64,000 nucleotides of DNA from Flavobacterium frigoris (lineage in GTDB: Bacteria; Bacteroidota; Bacteroidia; Flavobacteriales; Flavobacteriaceae): positions 62,001 through 126,000 of the forward strand of contig NZ_FOFZ01000010.1 in assembly GCF_900111075.1 (NCBI RefSeq), in the 5' to 3' direction. Below, piece after piece: positions 17,924-26,528 of the stretch; within the stretch, counting starts at the first letter, position 1, and each line of letters begins with the position of its first letter. The notes under the pieces were generated by a model. That model worked only from the letters and a program-made list of their open reading frames with translations, was not told the origin of the DNA and did not search any database. The translations under genes were made by a program, and so were the position numbers.

Positions 17924-20449
17924 ATGTCTATAAAAATTAATATTCCCGAAAACATCATCGGCTTGACTGATGAGGAAGTTCAAGCTTCAAGGAAAAAATT
18001 TGGTCAGAACAAACAAATTCACAAACAAAAGCACAAATGGTGGATAGCTCTTTTTGACTTGTTCAAAGAGCCCATGTTGCTATTATTGATAGCCGTAGCA
18101 ATCATTTATTTTATCATGGGACAAAATAACGAAGCTTATTTTATGCTTGCTGCAATAGTGGCAGTCTCTGGAATTTCTTTTTACCAAGATAACCGCAGTC
18201 GGATTGCGATGGAAGCTTTAGAAAAATTGAATGAGCCCCTGAGTACGGTCTTGCGAAATGGAGAACCTACAAGAATACCCACTGCAGCAATTGTTATCGA
18301 TGATCTTGTAGTAGCTGCGGAAGGAAACACAATTAATGCAGATGGCGAAATTATACACAGTAATGATTTTTCAGTTAATGAATCCCTATTGACCGGCGAA
18401 CCGTATGCTGTTTTCAAATCAGAAAAAACAGAGCTAAAATCTGTTTTCAGTGGTACCTTGGTCGCCTCTGGTTTAGCGGTTTACCGAGTAACCAAAATTG
18501 GCTCTAATACAGAAGTTGGTAAATTAGGCAGTTCGTTACAAAACATCAAAGAAACATCTACCCCATTACAAGTTCAGATTCAAAAATTTGTAAAAGTAAT
18601 GGCCATTATGGGTATTGCTGTTTTCTTATTAGTTTGGGGCGTCTATTTTTGGAAAACACATAATGTATTAACCAGTTTACTTAAAGGATTAACCCTAGCG
18701 ATGTCCATTCTTCCAGAGGAAATACCAGTGGCATTTACGACTTTCATGGCCTTGGGGTCTTGGCGATTAATGAAAGAAGGTGTTATAGTCAAAAAAATCA
18801 GAACGGTAGAAACCTTGGGAAGTGCCACTACCATTTGTACGGATAAAACAGGAACGCTGACTCAAAACAAAATGAGTCTGCAATCCGTTTACGCTTTTAG
18901 CAGCGGCAAATTATACGAAAATGAGCAATGGGATACGGAAGATGCTAAAAAAGTTATTGAAATTGCAATGTGGGCTAGCGAACCTGTGCCTTTTGATCCG
19001 ATGGAAAAAACGGTGCATGAGGCATATGAAAAAACGACAACCATCGATACACGTAGACAATTTTCCATGGCACATGAATACCCGCTTGACGGGAAACCGC
19101 CGATGATGACTCATGTGTTTGAAAATAAGGAAGGGAAACGCATTATTGCAGCCAAAGGTGGACCTGAAACGATTATAAAGGTATCCAACCTCAGCACGGA
19201 AAAACAAGAACAAATTAATGATACAATTAGTACACTGGCATCCAAAGGGTATCGCATCCTTGGTGTTGCTTATTCTGATTATTCCGAAACCAGTTACCCA
19301 AATGACCAACAGGAATTACCTTTTCATTTCGTAGGGTTGGTGGTGTTTTACGATCCTCCTAAAGCGAACATAAACAGTGTCATTCAAAAATTCTATGAAG
19401 CGGGCATCCGAGTAAAAGTTATAACAGGAGATAACAGCTTAACCACAAAGGCCATTGCTGAAAAAGCAGGAATTAAAAATACCGAAAGTGTTATGGAAGG
19501 AGAGCAGCTCATGAAACTGAATGAAGTCGAAATGCTAAAAGCCATTCATGATACCACTCTTTTGACCCGCATGTTTCCAGAAGCTAAACTGGCCGTTGTA
19601 AATGCCTTAAAAAAAGACAAGCAAGTGGTAGCAATGGTAGGCGATGGCGTAAATGATGGCCCTGCATTGAAGGCCTCAAATATTGGCGTCGCCATGGGAA
19701 AAAAGGGAACTGAAATCGCAAAAGAAGCCGCAGATCTTATTTTGGTAGATGATGATTTATCAAAAATGATTATCGCGGTAGCTGCAGGACGTCGCATCTA
19801 TTCCAATCTTAAAAAAGCTATACGGTATATCGTTTCCATTCATATTCCTATCATATTGACCGTGTCCTTACCCTTGTTTCTGGGATGGATTTATCCTGAT
19901 ATTTTCACGCCTGTTCACGTCATTTTCTTAGAATTAGTGATGGGTCCCATGTGTTCCATTGTGTATGAAAATGAACCCGCTGAAAAAAATAGTATGCAAC
20001 AAGTACCTAGACCTATAGGCAGCACCTTTTTATCGTTAAAAGAATTAGGAATAAGCATCGTGCAAGGAATTGGGATTACCATAGGAATTTTATTTGTGTA
20101 CCAATGGACCGTACAAAATGGAGGTAACGAACAACTGACACGAACAATGGTGTTTACCACTTTAGTTTTTTCGAATGTGATTCTGTCATTGGTAAACCGT
20201 TCATTCTATTATTCTGTTTTCGCCTCCTTGAAAAATAAAAACAACATGATGGTAATTGCCAATTCGCTGACCCTGATTTTCCTAGCCGTGATTGTATACA
20301 TAAGTCCAATTGCCCGTTTCTTTGACGTTCTTCCGTTACAACCCCATCAAATTGCATTTTGTATTGGTGTAAGTGGCGTTTCGGTGCTTTGGATTGAGAT
20401 TTGGAAATGGAACAAGCGAAACAATAACAAACAATCAAACGAAATATAA
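17924..20449 (+). CDS. Cation-translocating P-type ATPase, substrate unclear
   Basis: 841 residues from the ATG at 17924. All catalytic motifs are present: LTGEP in the actuator domain, ICTDKTGTLTQNKM with the phosphorylated aspartate near 307, KGGPETI in the nucleotide domain, TGDNSLTTKAIAEKAG and MVGDGVNDGPALK near 571. The overall layout is that of the Ca2+/Na+ type II pumps, with an N-terminal cation-ATPase domain (GLTDEEVQASRKKFGQN). However, by eye the SERCA Ca2+ ligands are not kept: TM4 reads PEEIP instead of PEGLP, TM5 IRYIVSIHIP instead of IRYLISSNVGE, and TM6 LELVMGPM instead of VNLVTDGLP. The ion is therefore uncertain. The sulfurtransferase gene begins 2 bases after its stop. Confidence 0.92.
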   Translation: MSIKINIPENIIGLTDEEVQASRKKFGQNKQIHKQKHKWWIALFDLFKEPMLLLLIAVAIIYFIMGQNNEAYFMLAAIVAVSGISFYQDNRSRIAMEALEKLNEPLSTVLRNGEPTRIPTAAIVIDDLVVAAEGNTINADGEIIHSNDFSVNESLLTGEPYAVFKSEKTELKSVFSGTLVASGLAVYRVTKIGSNTEVGKLGSSLQNIKETSTPLQVQIQKFVKVMAIMGIAVFLLVWGVYFWKTHNVLTSLLKGLTLAMSILPEEIPVAFTTFMALGSWRLMKEGVIVKKIRTVETLGSATTICTDKTGTLTQNKMSLQSVYAFSSGKLYENEQWDTEDAKKVIEIAMWASEPVPFDPMEKTVHEAYEKTTTIDTRRQFSMAHEYPLDGKPPMMTHVFENKEGKRIIAAKGGPETIIKVSNLSTEKQEQINDTISTLASKGYRILGVAYSDYSETSYPNDQQELPFHFVGLVVFYDPPKANINSVIQKFYEAGIRVKVITGDNSLTTKAIAEKAGIKNTESVMEGEQLMKLNEVEMLKAIHDTTLLTRMFPEAKLAVVNALKKDKQVVAMVGDGVNDGPALKASNIGVAMGKKGTEIAKEAADLILVDDDLSKMIIAVAAGRRIYSNLKKAIRYIVSIHIPIILTVSLPLFLGWIYPDIFTPVHVIFLELVMGPMCSIVYENEPAEKNSMQQVPRPIGSTFLSLKELGISIVQGIGITIGILFVYQWTVQNGGNEQLTRTMVFTTLVFSNVILSLVNRSFYYSVFASLKNKNNMMVIANSLTLIFLAVIVYISPIARFFDVLPLQPHQIAFCIGVSGVSVLWIEIWKWNKRNNNKQSNEI

Positions 20450-20451
20450 AA

Positions 20452-21255
20452 ATGATGAAAAACCCAATAGTATCTGTAGCCTGGCTTCATGAACACCTTC
20501 AAGACACTGAATTAATTATTCTGGATGCTATTTTGGAAATGCCACCTGAGGATATCCAAATAAAAGGAGCCAGAACTTTTGACATTAAAAACAAGTTTAG
20601 CGATACCAATAGTCCGCTACCCAATACAGTACCAAATCCAGAAGCCTTTGCGACAGCCTGCCAAAAACTAGGCATTCACAATGGCAGTAAAATAGTGGTT
20701 TATGATACCAAAGGGATTTATTCGAGCCCTAGAGCTTGGTGGCTTTTTAAAGTCATGGGACACGAAAAAGTTTGGGTTCTCGATGGTGGTTTACCTGCTT
20801 GGATAAAGGAAGGCTATCCCACTGAAAAAAGACAGGAAAAATCATATGAAAAAGGGAATTTTACTGCAAATTTCCAATCTCAGCTGTTTAAAACTAAAGA
20901 ACAAATTTTAGAAAACATACAGTCTAAAGAAGCCTTGCTTGTCGATGCACGATCCACGGACCGCTTTTTTGCAGAAACGGAAGAACCCAGAGCAGGATTG
21001 AGAAGCGGACACATTCCCGGTTCGATAAATATTCCCTATACCCAAGTCCTAAAAGACGGGAAATTTTTGCTCAAAGAAGAATTAAAAAAAATTCTCCCAT
21101 TGCAGGACAAACCGCTATTGTTCACTTGTGGATCTGGTGTAACGGCTTGCATAGATTTGATCGCCTACGAACTGGTTTCAGATAACCCCAAAGCAATTTA
21201 TGATGGTTCTTGGACCGAATGGGGACAGGAAGAAAATTTACCGATTGAGAAATAG
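20452..21255 (+). CDS. Sulfurtransferase (3-mercaptopyruvate/thiosulfate type, two rhodanese domains)
   Basis: 267 residues with two rhodanese domains, the first inactive and the second with the active-site loop CGSGVTAC (cysteine near residue 226). CGSGVTA is the loop typical of mercaptopyruvate sulfurtransferases; thiosulfate enzymes usually have CRKGVT-like loops. It would move sulfane sulfur to cyanide or thiol acceptors in the cytosol. The start (ATG ATG at 20452/20455) is 2 bases after the ATPase stop, so the two are co-transcribed; whether it supports metal or redox stress is inference. Confidence 0.9.
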   Translation: MMKNPIVSVAWLHEHLQDTELIILDAILEMPPEDIQIKGARTFDIKNKFSDTNSPLPNTVPNPEAFATACQKLGIHNGSKIVVYDTKGIYSSPRAWWLFKVMGHEKVWVLDGGLPAWIKEGYPTEKRQEKSYEKGNFTANFQSQLFKTKEQILENIQSKEALLVDARSTDRFFAETEEPRAGLRSGHIPGSINIPYTQVLKDGKFLLKEELKKILPLQDKPLLFTCGSGVTACIDLIAYELVSDNPKAIYDGSWTEWGQEENLPIEK

Positions 21256-21267
21256 AGAGTTAGAATT

Positions 21268-21954
21268 ATGAGTGAAAAAGGCAGTAACAAATTAGACAAT
21301 CCCGTTTGGCATTCGTTATCAGAAAGTCACAAAGAATATGCAATAACCTATGACGATACTCAGTTTTACGATCCTGAATATTGCCCTTTTGGAGCTACAC
21401 TAAATACTAAAAAGAGTTCCAATGCCATTGCCCAATATTCTAATTTATCCGATAATTTTTTTATTGTCGGCGAAAAGCCAGAAATCCCCGCTACTTTAAA
21501 AATAGCGAATGAATTGGTTTGTCTACAAATGATGATTCGGGAACCAATAGACATTCCGATTATCGACACTATTATAAAACTGGAAGAAAATCACAGAGAA
21601 GATCTTCTGGGATTAGTCAAAATAGTCTATCCTGAATATTTTAAATCTAAAACAGCCACATTAGGGAACTATTATGGTATTTACAAAGACAGCCAACTGG
21701 TCGCTGTTACTGGTGAGCGAATGCAAATGAATACTTTTATTGAAGTCAGTGCGGTAATTACACATCCCAATTACCTTGGAAAAGGATATGCAAAACAGCT
21801 GGTAGCGCATACCGCAAATACAATTTTGAATCAAAATAAAACCGCTTTCTTGCACGTATATGAAAAAAACTTTGGCGCTATTAAATTATACGAAAAACTA
21901 GGATTTGAGACGAGACGAAAAATCAGTTTTTGGAACATCACTAGAAACGAATAA
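21268..21954 (+). CDS. GNAT family N-acetyltransferase
   Basis: 228 residues. The C-terminal half is a GNAT fold with the acetyl-CoA loop LGKGYAKQLV and the helix/strand pair NFGAIKLYEKLGFETRRKISFW. The first 90 residues are an extra domain (GNNYFIVGEKPEIPATL-like strands) that I cannot assign. Third gene of the ATPase-sulfurtransferase-GNAT unit, 12 bases after the previous stop. Substrate unknown. Confidence 0.85.
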   Translation: MSEKGSNKLDNPVWHSLSESHKEYAITYDDTQFYDPEYCPFGATLNTKKSSNAIAQYSNLSDNFFIVGEKPEIPATLKIANELVCLQMMIREPIDIPIIDTIIKLEENHREDLLGLVKIVYPEYFKSKTATLGNYYGIYKDSQLVAVTGERMQMNTFIEVSAVITHPNYLGKGYAKQLVAHTANTILNQNKTAFLHVYEKNFGAIKLYEKLGFETRRKISFWNITRNE

Positions 21955-22044
21955 CAGAAGTTGGCTAAACCCAACTTTGTTTAAAATTACTTTTTCTAAA
22001 TTCGGCACTATTAAAAAGTATCAAACATTAAACACTATAACGCT

Positions 22045-22539
22045 ATGAAAAGCATAAAAACCTTCCTTTTTCCTTTCTTATTAATTGTTCTTCTTCTTTC
22101 CGCCTGCTCTTCGAAGCAAATTTCTACCCGCGAAAAAGAGTATACCTACACTCCAGACGACCAAGAATTGTACGACGAAATTATCGGTATGGACAGTACT
22201 TTTTTCCATGCCTACAACAATTGCGACATGAACAAACAGGCAGCAATCTATGGGGACAGCCTAGAATTTTATCATGACAAAGGCGGTTTGATGACTTCAA
22301 AACAAGAAATTTTGGATGCCACGAAAAGAAATATCTGTGGCAAAGTAACCAGAGAACTGGTAAAAGGAAGTATTGAAGTGTATCCGATCAAAGATTATGG
22401 CGCCGTGGAAATAGGATTGCACAAATTTCACAACAATCAGGAGCCAACCGGAACTCCCTCAAAAGTAAGCAAGTTTATAATAATGTGGCAGCATAAAAAT
22501 ACGGAATGGCACATTGCAAAGGTGATTAGCCTACATTAA
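22045..22539 (+). CDS. Lipoprotein with an NTF2/DUF4440-like domain
   Basis: 164 residues. Signal peptide and lipobox LLLSAC (Cys near 21). The mature part (IIGMDSTFFHAYNNCDMNKQAAIYGDSLEFYHDKGGLMTSKQEIL...HIAKVISLH) has the pattern of the NTF2-like/SnoaL fold, cone-shaped domains that bind small molecules or act as accessory proteins. Function unknown. It is 90 bases behind the GNAT gene and convergent with the YbhB gene, with which it shares a terminator. Confidence 0.75.
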   Translation: MKSIKTFLFPFLLIVLLLSACSSKQISTREKEYTYTPDDQELYDEIIGMDSTFFHAYNNCDMNKQAAIYGDSLEFYHDKGGLMTSKQEILDATKRNICGKVTRELVKGSIEVYPIKDYGAVEIGLHKFHNNQEPTGTPSKVSKFIIMWQHKNTEWHIAKVISLH

Positions 22540-22546
22540 CAACACA

Positions 22547-22577
22547 AAATAGCTGCCTTCATAAAAAGCAGCTATTT
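22547..22577. terminator. Shared terminator between convergent genes
   Basis: AAATAGCTGC / GCAGCTATTT, a 10-bp perfect stem with an 11-base loop and a T-rich tail on the plus side. Confidence 0.7.
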
Positions 22578-22597
22578 CGTTTTTTATAACCATCAGC

Positions 22598-23053
22598 TTA
22601 TTTTTTATACAAGCCTATCAGTTCCCCAGAGGAAATAATATGTGGTTTCATTGCTGCCGTAAGTTCTTTTTCATTGGTACTTGGTGGCAACGCACTCAGT
22701 TTACTGTCCAAAGCATATACTTTAAAATGATAATGATGTGTTCCGCTTGGAGGGCAAGGACCTGTATATCTATTTTCTCCCATGGTATTTCTGCCTTGGA
22801 TGCCTGGAACGCTATCTTCTTCAACAATTCTTTCGGGTAGAATATCCCATACCAACCAATGGCAATAGATGCCGGAAGACGCATCTGCATCATCCACAAT
22901 AATAGCTAGACTTTTTGTATTTGCAGGAAGCTCTTCTATAATCAGTTCTGGGTTAATATTCAACCCATTACAAGTATATTGCGAAGGGATCATTTCATTG
23001 TTCTTAAAAGCCGAACTTTTTACAATTAGGGTAGTACTTACAGTTTTTGCCAT
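22598..23053 (-). CDS. YbhB/YbcL family Raf-kinase-inhibitor-like (PEBP) protein
   Basis: 151 residues from the ATG at 23053 (MAKTVSTTLIVKSSAF); a longer frame to 23119 exists but its extra residues do not look like signal or family sequence. DDADASSGIYCHWLVWDI is the PEBP ligand-pocket motif, followed by GENRYTGPCPPSGTHHYHFKVYALD, the second hallmark. Bacterial members are cytosolic proteins of unknown ligand. It lies 86 bases behind the Cys-rich gene on the same strand. Confidence 0.9.
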   Translation of the reverse strand: MAKTVSTTLIVKSSAFKNNEMIPSQYTCNGLNINPELIIEELPANTKSLAIIVDDADASSGIYCHWLVWDILPERIVEEDSVPGIQGRNTMGENRYTGPCPPSGTHHYHFKVYALDSKLSALPPSTNEKELTAAMKPHIISSGELIGLYKK

Positions 23054-23138
23054 GATAAATAGTGTAATAAGGTTTATATTTTTTATTCTGATTAGTTGTT
23101 TATTAGTGCTACGGAGCATCCTTTATAAAATGACATTG

Positions 23139-23471
23139 CTACTCTCTATGCGCCAATTCATGTTCATGGCACATCTCTGCGCATTTACGGCAGGCCTCAG
23201 CACATTTTTTACAATGCTCCATTTGCGGGTATTTTTCGCACTCAGAGGCACATCGTTCACACATCACTAAAGTTGTTTTTAAAAAAATATCGATATTCTC
23301 TGATTTTCGTTCTAATACTTGTGCAGTCAAACGACATAAATCAGCACAATCCTGATCGTGCATCATACAGGCACTCATATCCATTTCCTTTTCTAATTGG
23401 CATGCATCATAACAATGTGTGCATTGTGCAGCACAAAATTGCAATACCTCAATCATTTTTTGCTTTTCCAT
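23139..23471 (-). CDS. Four-helix-bundle copper-binding protein (DUF326/Csp-like)
   Basis: 110 residues with 15 cysteines, mostly in CxxxC and CxxC pairs along predicted helices (FCAAQCTHCYDACQ, DCADLC, MCERCASEC, HCKKCAEACRKCAEMCHEH). This is the pattern of the Csp copper-storage family, whose bundle core is lined with cysteines that hold many Cu(I) ions. No signal peptide, so a cytosolic Csp3-like store is most likely. Gene order with a PEBP protein and an erythromycin-esterase-family protein suggests a shared stress response, which is inference. Confidence 0.88.
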   Translation of the reverse strand: MEKQKMIEVLQFCAAQCTHCYDACQLEKEMDMSACMMHDQDCADLCRLTAQVLERKSENIDIFLKTTLVMCERCASECEKYPQMEHCKKCAEACRKCAEMCHEHELAHRE

Positions 23472-23508
23472 TGTAATTGGTTTTTAGATTTATATTGTTC
23501 TTTCTATT

Positions 23509-24843
23509 TTATACTCCAAACGGGAATGTTTCCGGCATTTGATTTCCATCCGGTTTTGTGTGTAGCGGGTGCAATGCCGATGTTTCGTCCAAATAAATGA
23601 AAGCATTATAGCGATAGGGAATCTTGCTTGGTACATAATTGCCAAAATGCTCGTATTGTGGTCGATAAACGACGCCTATGGCACGATGCCCAAATTCCCG
23701 CTCTCCAAGGTGCTCTTTCATTGATTCGGTCATGAACACAATCCTGTCTTTAGCCTCAAGTTTGTGTAATTCATATTCCCAACTATGCTTTACCGCTTCC
23801 GGAATCCTCATAACCTGCATGACATCGCCCCACTCCCGACCGGCAATAACAGTCCCCTGATAGGAGCCGAAGCCTACAGAAAACACCTCTTCCGGTTTGT
23901 GCTCTTCGTTTATGATTTGCCCTACATTTACTGTTCCGTCGTCAGCCATATCTGTAGCCCGCGCATCACCAATATGAGTATTGTGTTCCCAGATAATTCC
24001 TTTAGCCTCTGCGCCATGAAATTCCATGAGGTTTTCTAAAGTATGAACCATATGACGATCCCGAATATTCCAGGATTTTGGCCCTGCAGTTACCATTGCG
24101 CGATAGTACCGTTCTGCGTTAACAATTACCTGTGCATTTTGTCTGACGTTCATAATATCTTCGGGATCGCCGTTATGAGTGGGAATATGCCTCCTTATTT
24201 TTGTCAGCAGATTAACCACTTCATCTTCGCAAGACAACGAAACCATCCGTGCCGCCCGTGCATATTCCTGCCCTTCGCCTCTGCTGTAGGGTTCAAAACA
24301 ATTGAAGGCATCTAAGGCGGCCTTTCTAGTTGTGGGATCTTTTTCTTCTAAATATTTAATAACCTCATCAAAGGATTCCCAAAGACTGTAGACATCTAAA
24401 CCATAAAACCCTACTTTATGCCCCTTAGACTGACTGTCATTATGTGCCCGAAGCCATTCTCCCAAGGCGACCGTTTCCCAGTTGGCCCACATCCAGGTCG
24501 GCCATCTATTGAAAGAGTGAAGAACATCTAAAGCAGAATCCCCAGAGTCAGGATAATTTTTTACATAGCGGTTCAGCTTATAACAATCAGGCCAGTCCCC
24601 TTCCACTGCAATAAATGAAAACCCTTTTTTTTCTATTAATTTTTTGCTGATTTTCATGCGCCAAGTGTAATATTCATGTGTCCCATGAGAGGCTTCCCCC
24701 AACAATACATATTTAGCATCGCCAATTTTTTCAATTAGTTTATCGAGATCACGCTCTTCATTTAATTCTATTGAATTATCAACAATTAACTTTCTCACAT
24801 CGAGAATTTCAGGTGGTTTATGTTTTGAGTCAGACATTTCCAT
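23509..24843 (-). CDS. Erythromycin esterase family protein
   Basis: 444 residues, normal for the family. GEASHGTHEYYTWRMKISKKLI is the conserved N-terminal active-site region, EGDWPDCYKLN and WEHNTHIGDARATDM follow with further conserved His and Glu. True macrolide esterases (EreA/EreB) hydrolyse the lactone ring, but most chromosomal members have no proven substrate, so resistance should not be assumed. First gene of a minus-strand unit with the Cys-rich and PEBP genes. Starts at 24843 or at the ATG 6 bases later. Confidence 0.87.
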   Translation of the reverse strand: MEMSDSKHKPPEILDVRKLIVDNSIELNEERDLDKLIEKIGDAKYVLLGEASHGTHEYYTWRMKISKKLIEKKGFSFIAVEGDWPDCYKLNRYVKNYPDSGDSALDVLHSFNRWPTWMWANWETVALGEWLRAHNDSQSKGHKVGFYGLDVYSLWESFDEVIKYLEEKDPTTRKAALDAFNCFEPYSRGEGQEYARAARMVSLSCEDEVVNLLTKIRRHIPTHNGDPEDIMNVRQNAQVIVNAERYYRAMVTAGPKSWNIRDRHMVHTLENLMEFHGAEAKGIIWEHNTHIGDARATDMADDGTVNVGQIINEEHKPEEVFSVGFGSYQGTVIAGREWGDVMQVMRIPEAVKHSWEYELHKLEAKDRIVFMTESMKEHLGEREFGHRAIGVVYRPQYEHFGNYVPSKIPYRYNAFIYLDETSALHPLHTKPDGNQMPETFPFGV

Positions 24844-25239
24844 ACTATTCTACATATTTAAGTCCTTTATTAGGATGGTTACAAATCAATTTCAGAAGCG
24901 TAAAAAGTGTAGGTAACCCTAATAGCAGTTAACGATAATTACTACTATTGTATAAATAACTCAGCTGCACAGCCGTTATTTTTATACCAAGGAATGATTA
25001 CTCATCAGTCGATTGCTAATTAATTAAGCGAAAAAATATTTGGGGCGAAAAAAATACTAGATCAATCAAGTCTATAGTGAAGTTACAAATAAATTTTGAT
25101 TCAAATAACTGATTAATAACATATTAACATTTTTATAATTAAAGTTTTAACTACAAAAATGTTAAGTATTAATAGAAGTAAGTAGGATGATCTTTACTAT
25201 GTATTTTAAGATATACATTCGAAAGGAGGAATATAATTA
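24844..25239. other. Intergenic region upstream of the erythromycin-esterase-family gene
   Basis: About 395 AT-rich bases without a gene. Two imperfect or spaced inverted repeats stand out: GTATAAATAAC / GTTATTTTTATAC (24950-24987) and TTAACATTTTT / AAAAATGTTAA (25124-25165). Either could be a terminator, an operator or chance. A strong AAAGGAGG on the plus strand at about 25222 precedes no credible gene. Confidence 0.4.
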
Positions 25240-25581
25240 TTAACCTATTCGGAGCCCATTTTCAATTTTAAAGTCGGGAGCTAGAAGAATCACATCTCCT
25301 TCTTCTCCTACTGCGCCAAGCACGAGACATTCGCTCATGAATTTGCCAATTTGCTTTTTTGGAAAATTAATTACGGCAACAATCTGGCGGTGGAGTAAAT
25401 CGGTATTGGAATAGCGCTTGGTAATTTGTGCCGAGGTTTTTCTTATTCCGATACTTTCTCCAAAATCTATGGTGAGTTGGTAAGCCGGTTTTCGGGCCTC
25501 CGGAAAATCATTAACTTCCACGATGGTGCCCACGTGCATTGCCACTCTTTCAAATTCTTGCCAAGTTAAATTATTCTCCAT
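25240..25581 (-). CDS. CsaA-like tRNA-binding domain protein
   Basis: 113 residues. The whole protein is one OB-fold of the EMAP-II/CsaA type: MHVGTIVEVNDFPEARKPAYQLTIDFGESIGIRKTSAQITKRY and VNFPKKQIGKFMSECLVLGA are close to CsaA. The family is a dimeric, chaperone-like, tRNA-binding protein linked to secretion in Bacillus. It stands alone here. Confidence 0.88.
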   Translation of the reverse strand: MENNLTWQEFERVAMHVGTIVEVNDFPEARKPAYQLTIDFGESIGIRKTSAQITKRYSNTDLLHRQIVAVINFPKKQIGKFMSECLVLGAVGEEGDVILLAPDFKIENGLRIG

Positions 25582-25692
25582 CTTAAATTTTGGTTTTATT
25601 CCAATGAATTATAAAAACTAAAAATAATCATTTCAGACTAAAAGCAATCCTTTTTTCTTAACTTTAAACCCTGTAATTATAAAAAAACATCA

Positions 25693-26250
25693 ATGTCACG
25701 AACCCCATCAAATATGGTCGCCCTGGGAACGAAGGCTCCCGAATTTTATCTGAAAGACATGAAATCTGGAACAGAGTCGTTTTCTTTTTCCGATTTAAAA
25801 GGAGAAAAAGGAACGTTAATCCTATTCATTTGCAATCACTGTCCATTTGTGCTTCATGTGATTGAAGAGGTCGTTATGATTGCTAATGACTATCGTGTAC
25901 AGGGACTTGGTGTTGTCGCGATTTCGAGCAATGATGTAGTGAATTATCCGCAGGATTCGCCAGAACTTATGACGGAATTTGCTTTCGAAAATAATTTTGA
26001 ATTCCCTTATTTATATGATGAAACACAGGAAGTAGCTAAAGCGTACCATGCTGCCTGTACCCCTGACTTCTTTTTATATGACAGCCAGGATAAATTAGTC
26101 TATCGCGGTCAACTTGATGACAGCAGACCAGGAAATGGTATTCACCTTAGCGGTAACGATTTGCGCGGGGCAATTGACAGCGTTATTTACAATCGTACGA
26201 TGAACCCCAATCAGAAACCGAGCATTGGGTGTAATATCAAATGGAAATAA
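25693..26250 (+). CDS. Thioredoxin-fold (AhpC/TSA-like) protein
   Basis: 185 residues. LILFICNHCPFVLHVIEE has a CxxC in the position of a thioredoxin active site, in the NHCPF context of a well-known subgroup of cytosolic redoxins. PDFFLYDSQDKLVYRGQLDDSRPG follows. No signal peptide. Role likely in thiol oxidation/reduction; the partner is unknown. Confidence 0.87.
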   Translation: MSRTPSNMVALGTKAPEFYLKDMKSGTESFSFSDLKGEKGTLILFICNHCPFVLHVIEEVVMIANDYRVQGLGVVAISSNDVVNYPQDSPELMTEFAFENNFEFPYLYDETQEVAKAYHAACTPDFFLYDSQDKLVYRGQLDDSRPGNGIHLSGNDLRGAIDSVIYNRTMNPNQKPSIGCNIKWK

Positions 26251-26354
26251 GGTTAGAGGTTAGATAAAAAATCGATAGTCACTTCTACTATTTTTGGTGT
26301 GAAAATTTAAAAAAAAAGATCCCATTTAGCTAAAAGATATCAATCAGCTTCGTC

Positions 26355-26430
26355 CTGTAAAATGGTTCTCGATACTTCGCAGCAGTTTTCTTTTGCGAAC
26401 CGCTGCTCAGCACGAACTGAGGAATAGCAA
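26355..26430. repeat. Possible dispersed intergenic repeat
   Basis: A stretch richer in GC than its surroundings, with TTCTCGATACTTCGCAGC and CGCTGCTCAGCACGAACTGA. The wording is like repeats scattered between genes in flavobacterial genomes, from memory. Only one copy is visible here, so it cannot be proved from the window. Confidence 0.3.
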
Positions 26431-26447
26431 CATTTTATCGCATAAAA

Positions 26448-26481
26448 AAATCCCAATTATCTAAAATGATAATTGGGATTT
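26448..26481. terminator. Terminator between convergent genes
   Basis: AAATCCCAATTATC / GATAATTGGGATTT, a 14-bp perfect stem with a 6-base loop and A/T tracts on both sides. It can end both the thioredoxin-fold gene and the isomerase gene. Confidence 0.85.
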
Positions 26482-26528
26482 TATATTATGTAAACTGCCC
26501 ACTAAAAAACGGATCACTAAACACTATA

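Noticed and set aside
23509..24843. Reading the Ere-family gene as a macrolide resistance determinant
   Set aside because: Most chromosomal members have no shown activity on macrolides; sequence alone does not support it.
25199..25243. 14-codon plus-strand micro-ORF containing AAAGGAGG
   Set aside because: The strong Shine-Dalgarno-like sequence has no start codon after it and this phylum rarely uses such sites; it overlaps the 3' end of the CsaA-like gene on the other strand.
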